From: Methanobacteriota archaeon
GTDB lineage: Archaea; Halobacteriota; Methanomicrobia; Methanomicrobiales; Methanoculleaceae
NCBI GenBank assembly: GCA_023457135.1
Contig: JAEWMO010000080.1
Span: forward strand, 1 to 5,038
Direction of reading: 5' to 3'
DNA: 5,038 nt
The position numbers were made by a program, and so were the translations under genes. The notes under the pieces are model-generated. The model did no database searches. It saw only the letters and a program-made list of their open reading frames with translations, and was not told the origin of the DNA. Each line of letters begins with the position of its first letter. The first letter of the stretch is position 1. Shown piece after piece: positions 4,714 through 5,038 of this stretch.

Positions 4714-5038
4714 TCCTCCCCTCCCACCTCTCGGTCAGGAACGGCCGCCTCGCGATCGGCGAGCACGACACGGTGGACCTCGCCCGGCAGTTCGGCACCC
4801 CGCTCTACGTCACGAGCGAGGACCGGATCCGCGAGAACTTCAACCGGCTCTCCGGGGCGCTCACCGCCCACTACCCGAAGATCCGGGTCCTCTACGCTGC
4901 AAAGGCGAACGGCAACCTCGCGGTCTTCCGGACCCTCGCGTCGATGGGCGCGGGAGCGGACGTCTTCTCCGCGGGAGAGGTCGCGCTCGCCCTCGCCTCC
5001 GGCATGCGGCCGGAGTCCCTCCTCTTCAACGGGAGCTC
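4710..5038 (+). CDS. lysA: Diaminopimelate decarboxylase, N-terminal part
   Basis: LysA decarboxylates meso-diaminopimelate to lysine, the last step of the pathway, using PLP in an alanine-racemase-like barrel. The frame is open from GTG 4710 to the window end, giving 109 residues of a protein that is usually about 420 long. The PLP lysine lies in YAAKANGN (K65), preceded by the family stretch FGTPLYVTSEDRIRENF (28-44) and followed by GADVFSAGEVALALASGM (82-99), which matches the GADVxSxGE pattern of the family. The GTG start overlaps the dapL stop as GTGA, implying translational coupling and one transcript. The first in-frame ATG is at 4944, after the PLP lysine, so a GTG start is required. 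In this pathway an epimerase (DapF) must act between DapL and LysA; it may lie downstream or elsewhere. Ornithine or arginine decarboxylases share the fold, but context favours LysA. Confidence 0.92.
   Translation, partial: MILPSHLSVRNGRLAIGEHDTVDLARQFGTPLYVTSEDRIRENFNRLSGALTAHYPKIRVLYAAKANGNLAVFRTLASMGAGADVFSAGEVALALASGMRPESLLFNGS

Overview
The window looks like a GC-rich chromosomal stretch from a methanogenic archaeon. Methanomicrobiales, and Methanoculleus or a close relative, is my best guess. The case rests on three points: a DUF1890/DUF1894-type gene pair that I associate with methanogens, an FdhD-type formate dehydrogenase maturation protein, and short AT-rich TATA-like elements about 25 bases ahead of genes with little or no leader. 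The genus is an inference from recalled families, not a database match. I see no mobile element, CRISPR array, rRNA or tRNA.

Layout. Positions 1-300 (+) hold the 3' end of an unrecognised, possibly exported protein, closed by a hairpin plus T-run. Facing it is a four-gene cluster on the minus strand, in transcription order cutA (2124-1807), fdhD (1807-1058), a DUF1890-type gene (1061-594) and a DUF1894-type gene (618-340). The genes overlap by 1, 4 and 25 bases, and a TATA-like box lies just ahead of cutA, so this is almost certainly one translationally coupled operon. Next on the minus strand, with its own start region, is a NifS/IscS-type cysteine desulfurase (3450-2248). A 114-base divergent intergenic region separates it from a plus-strand pair: dapL (3565-4713) and lysA (from 4710, cut by the window end).

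How the genes work together. dapL and lysA belong to diaminopimelate-route lysine synthesis. DapL makes LL-diaminopimelate directly from tetrahydrodipicolinate, and LysA decarboxylates meso-diaminopimelate to lysine. In bacteria, FdhD takes sulfur from a cysteine desulfurase and passes it to the molybdenum/tungsten cofactor of formate dehydrogenase. A desulfurase gene beside the fdhD operon is therefore functionally sensible in a formate-using methanogen. The two DUF genes have no established function that I know of. Their tight coupling to fdhD, and the cysteines they carry, make a role in formate dehydrogenase maturation or sulfur handling the most interesting hypothesis here. A second point is that this FdhD appears to lack the first cysteine of the CxxC motif known from E. 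coli FdhD.
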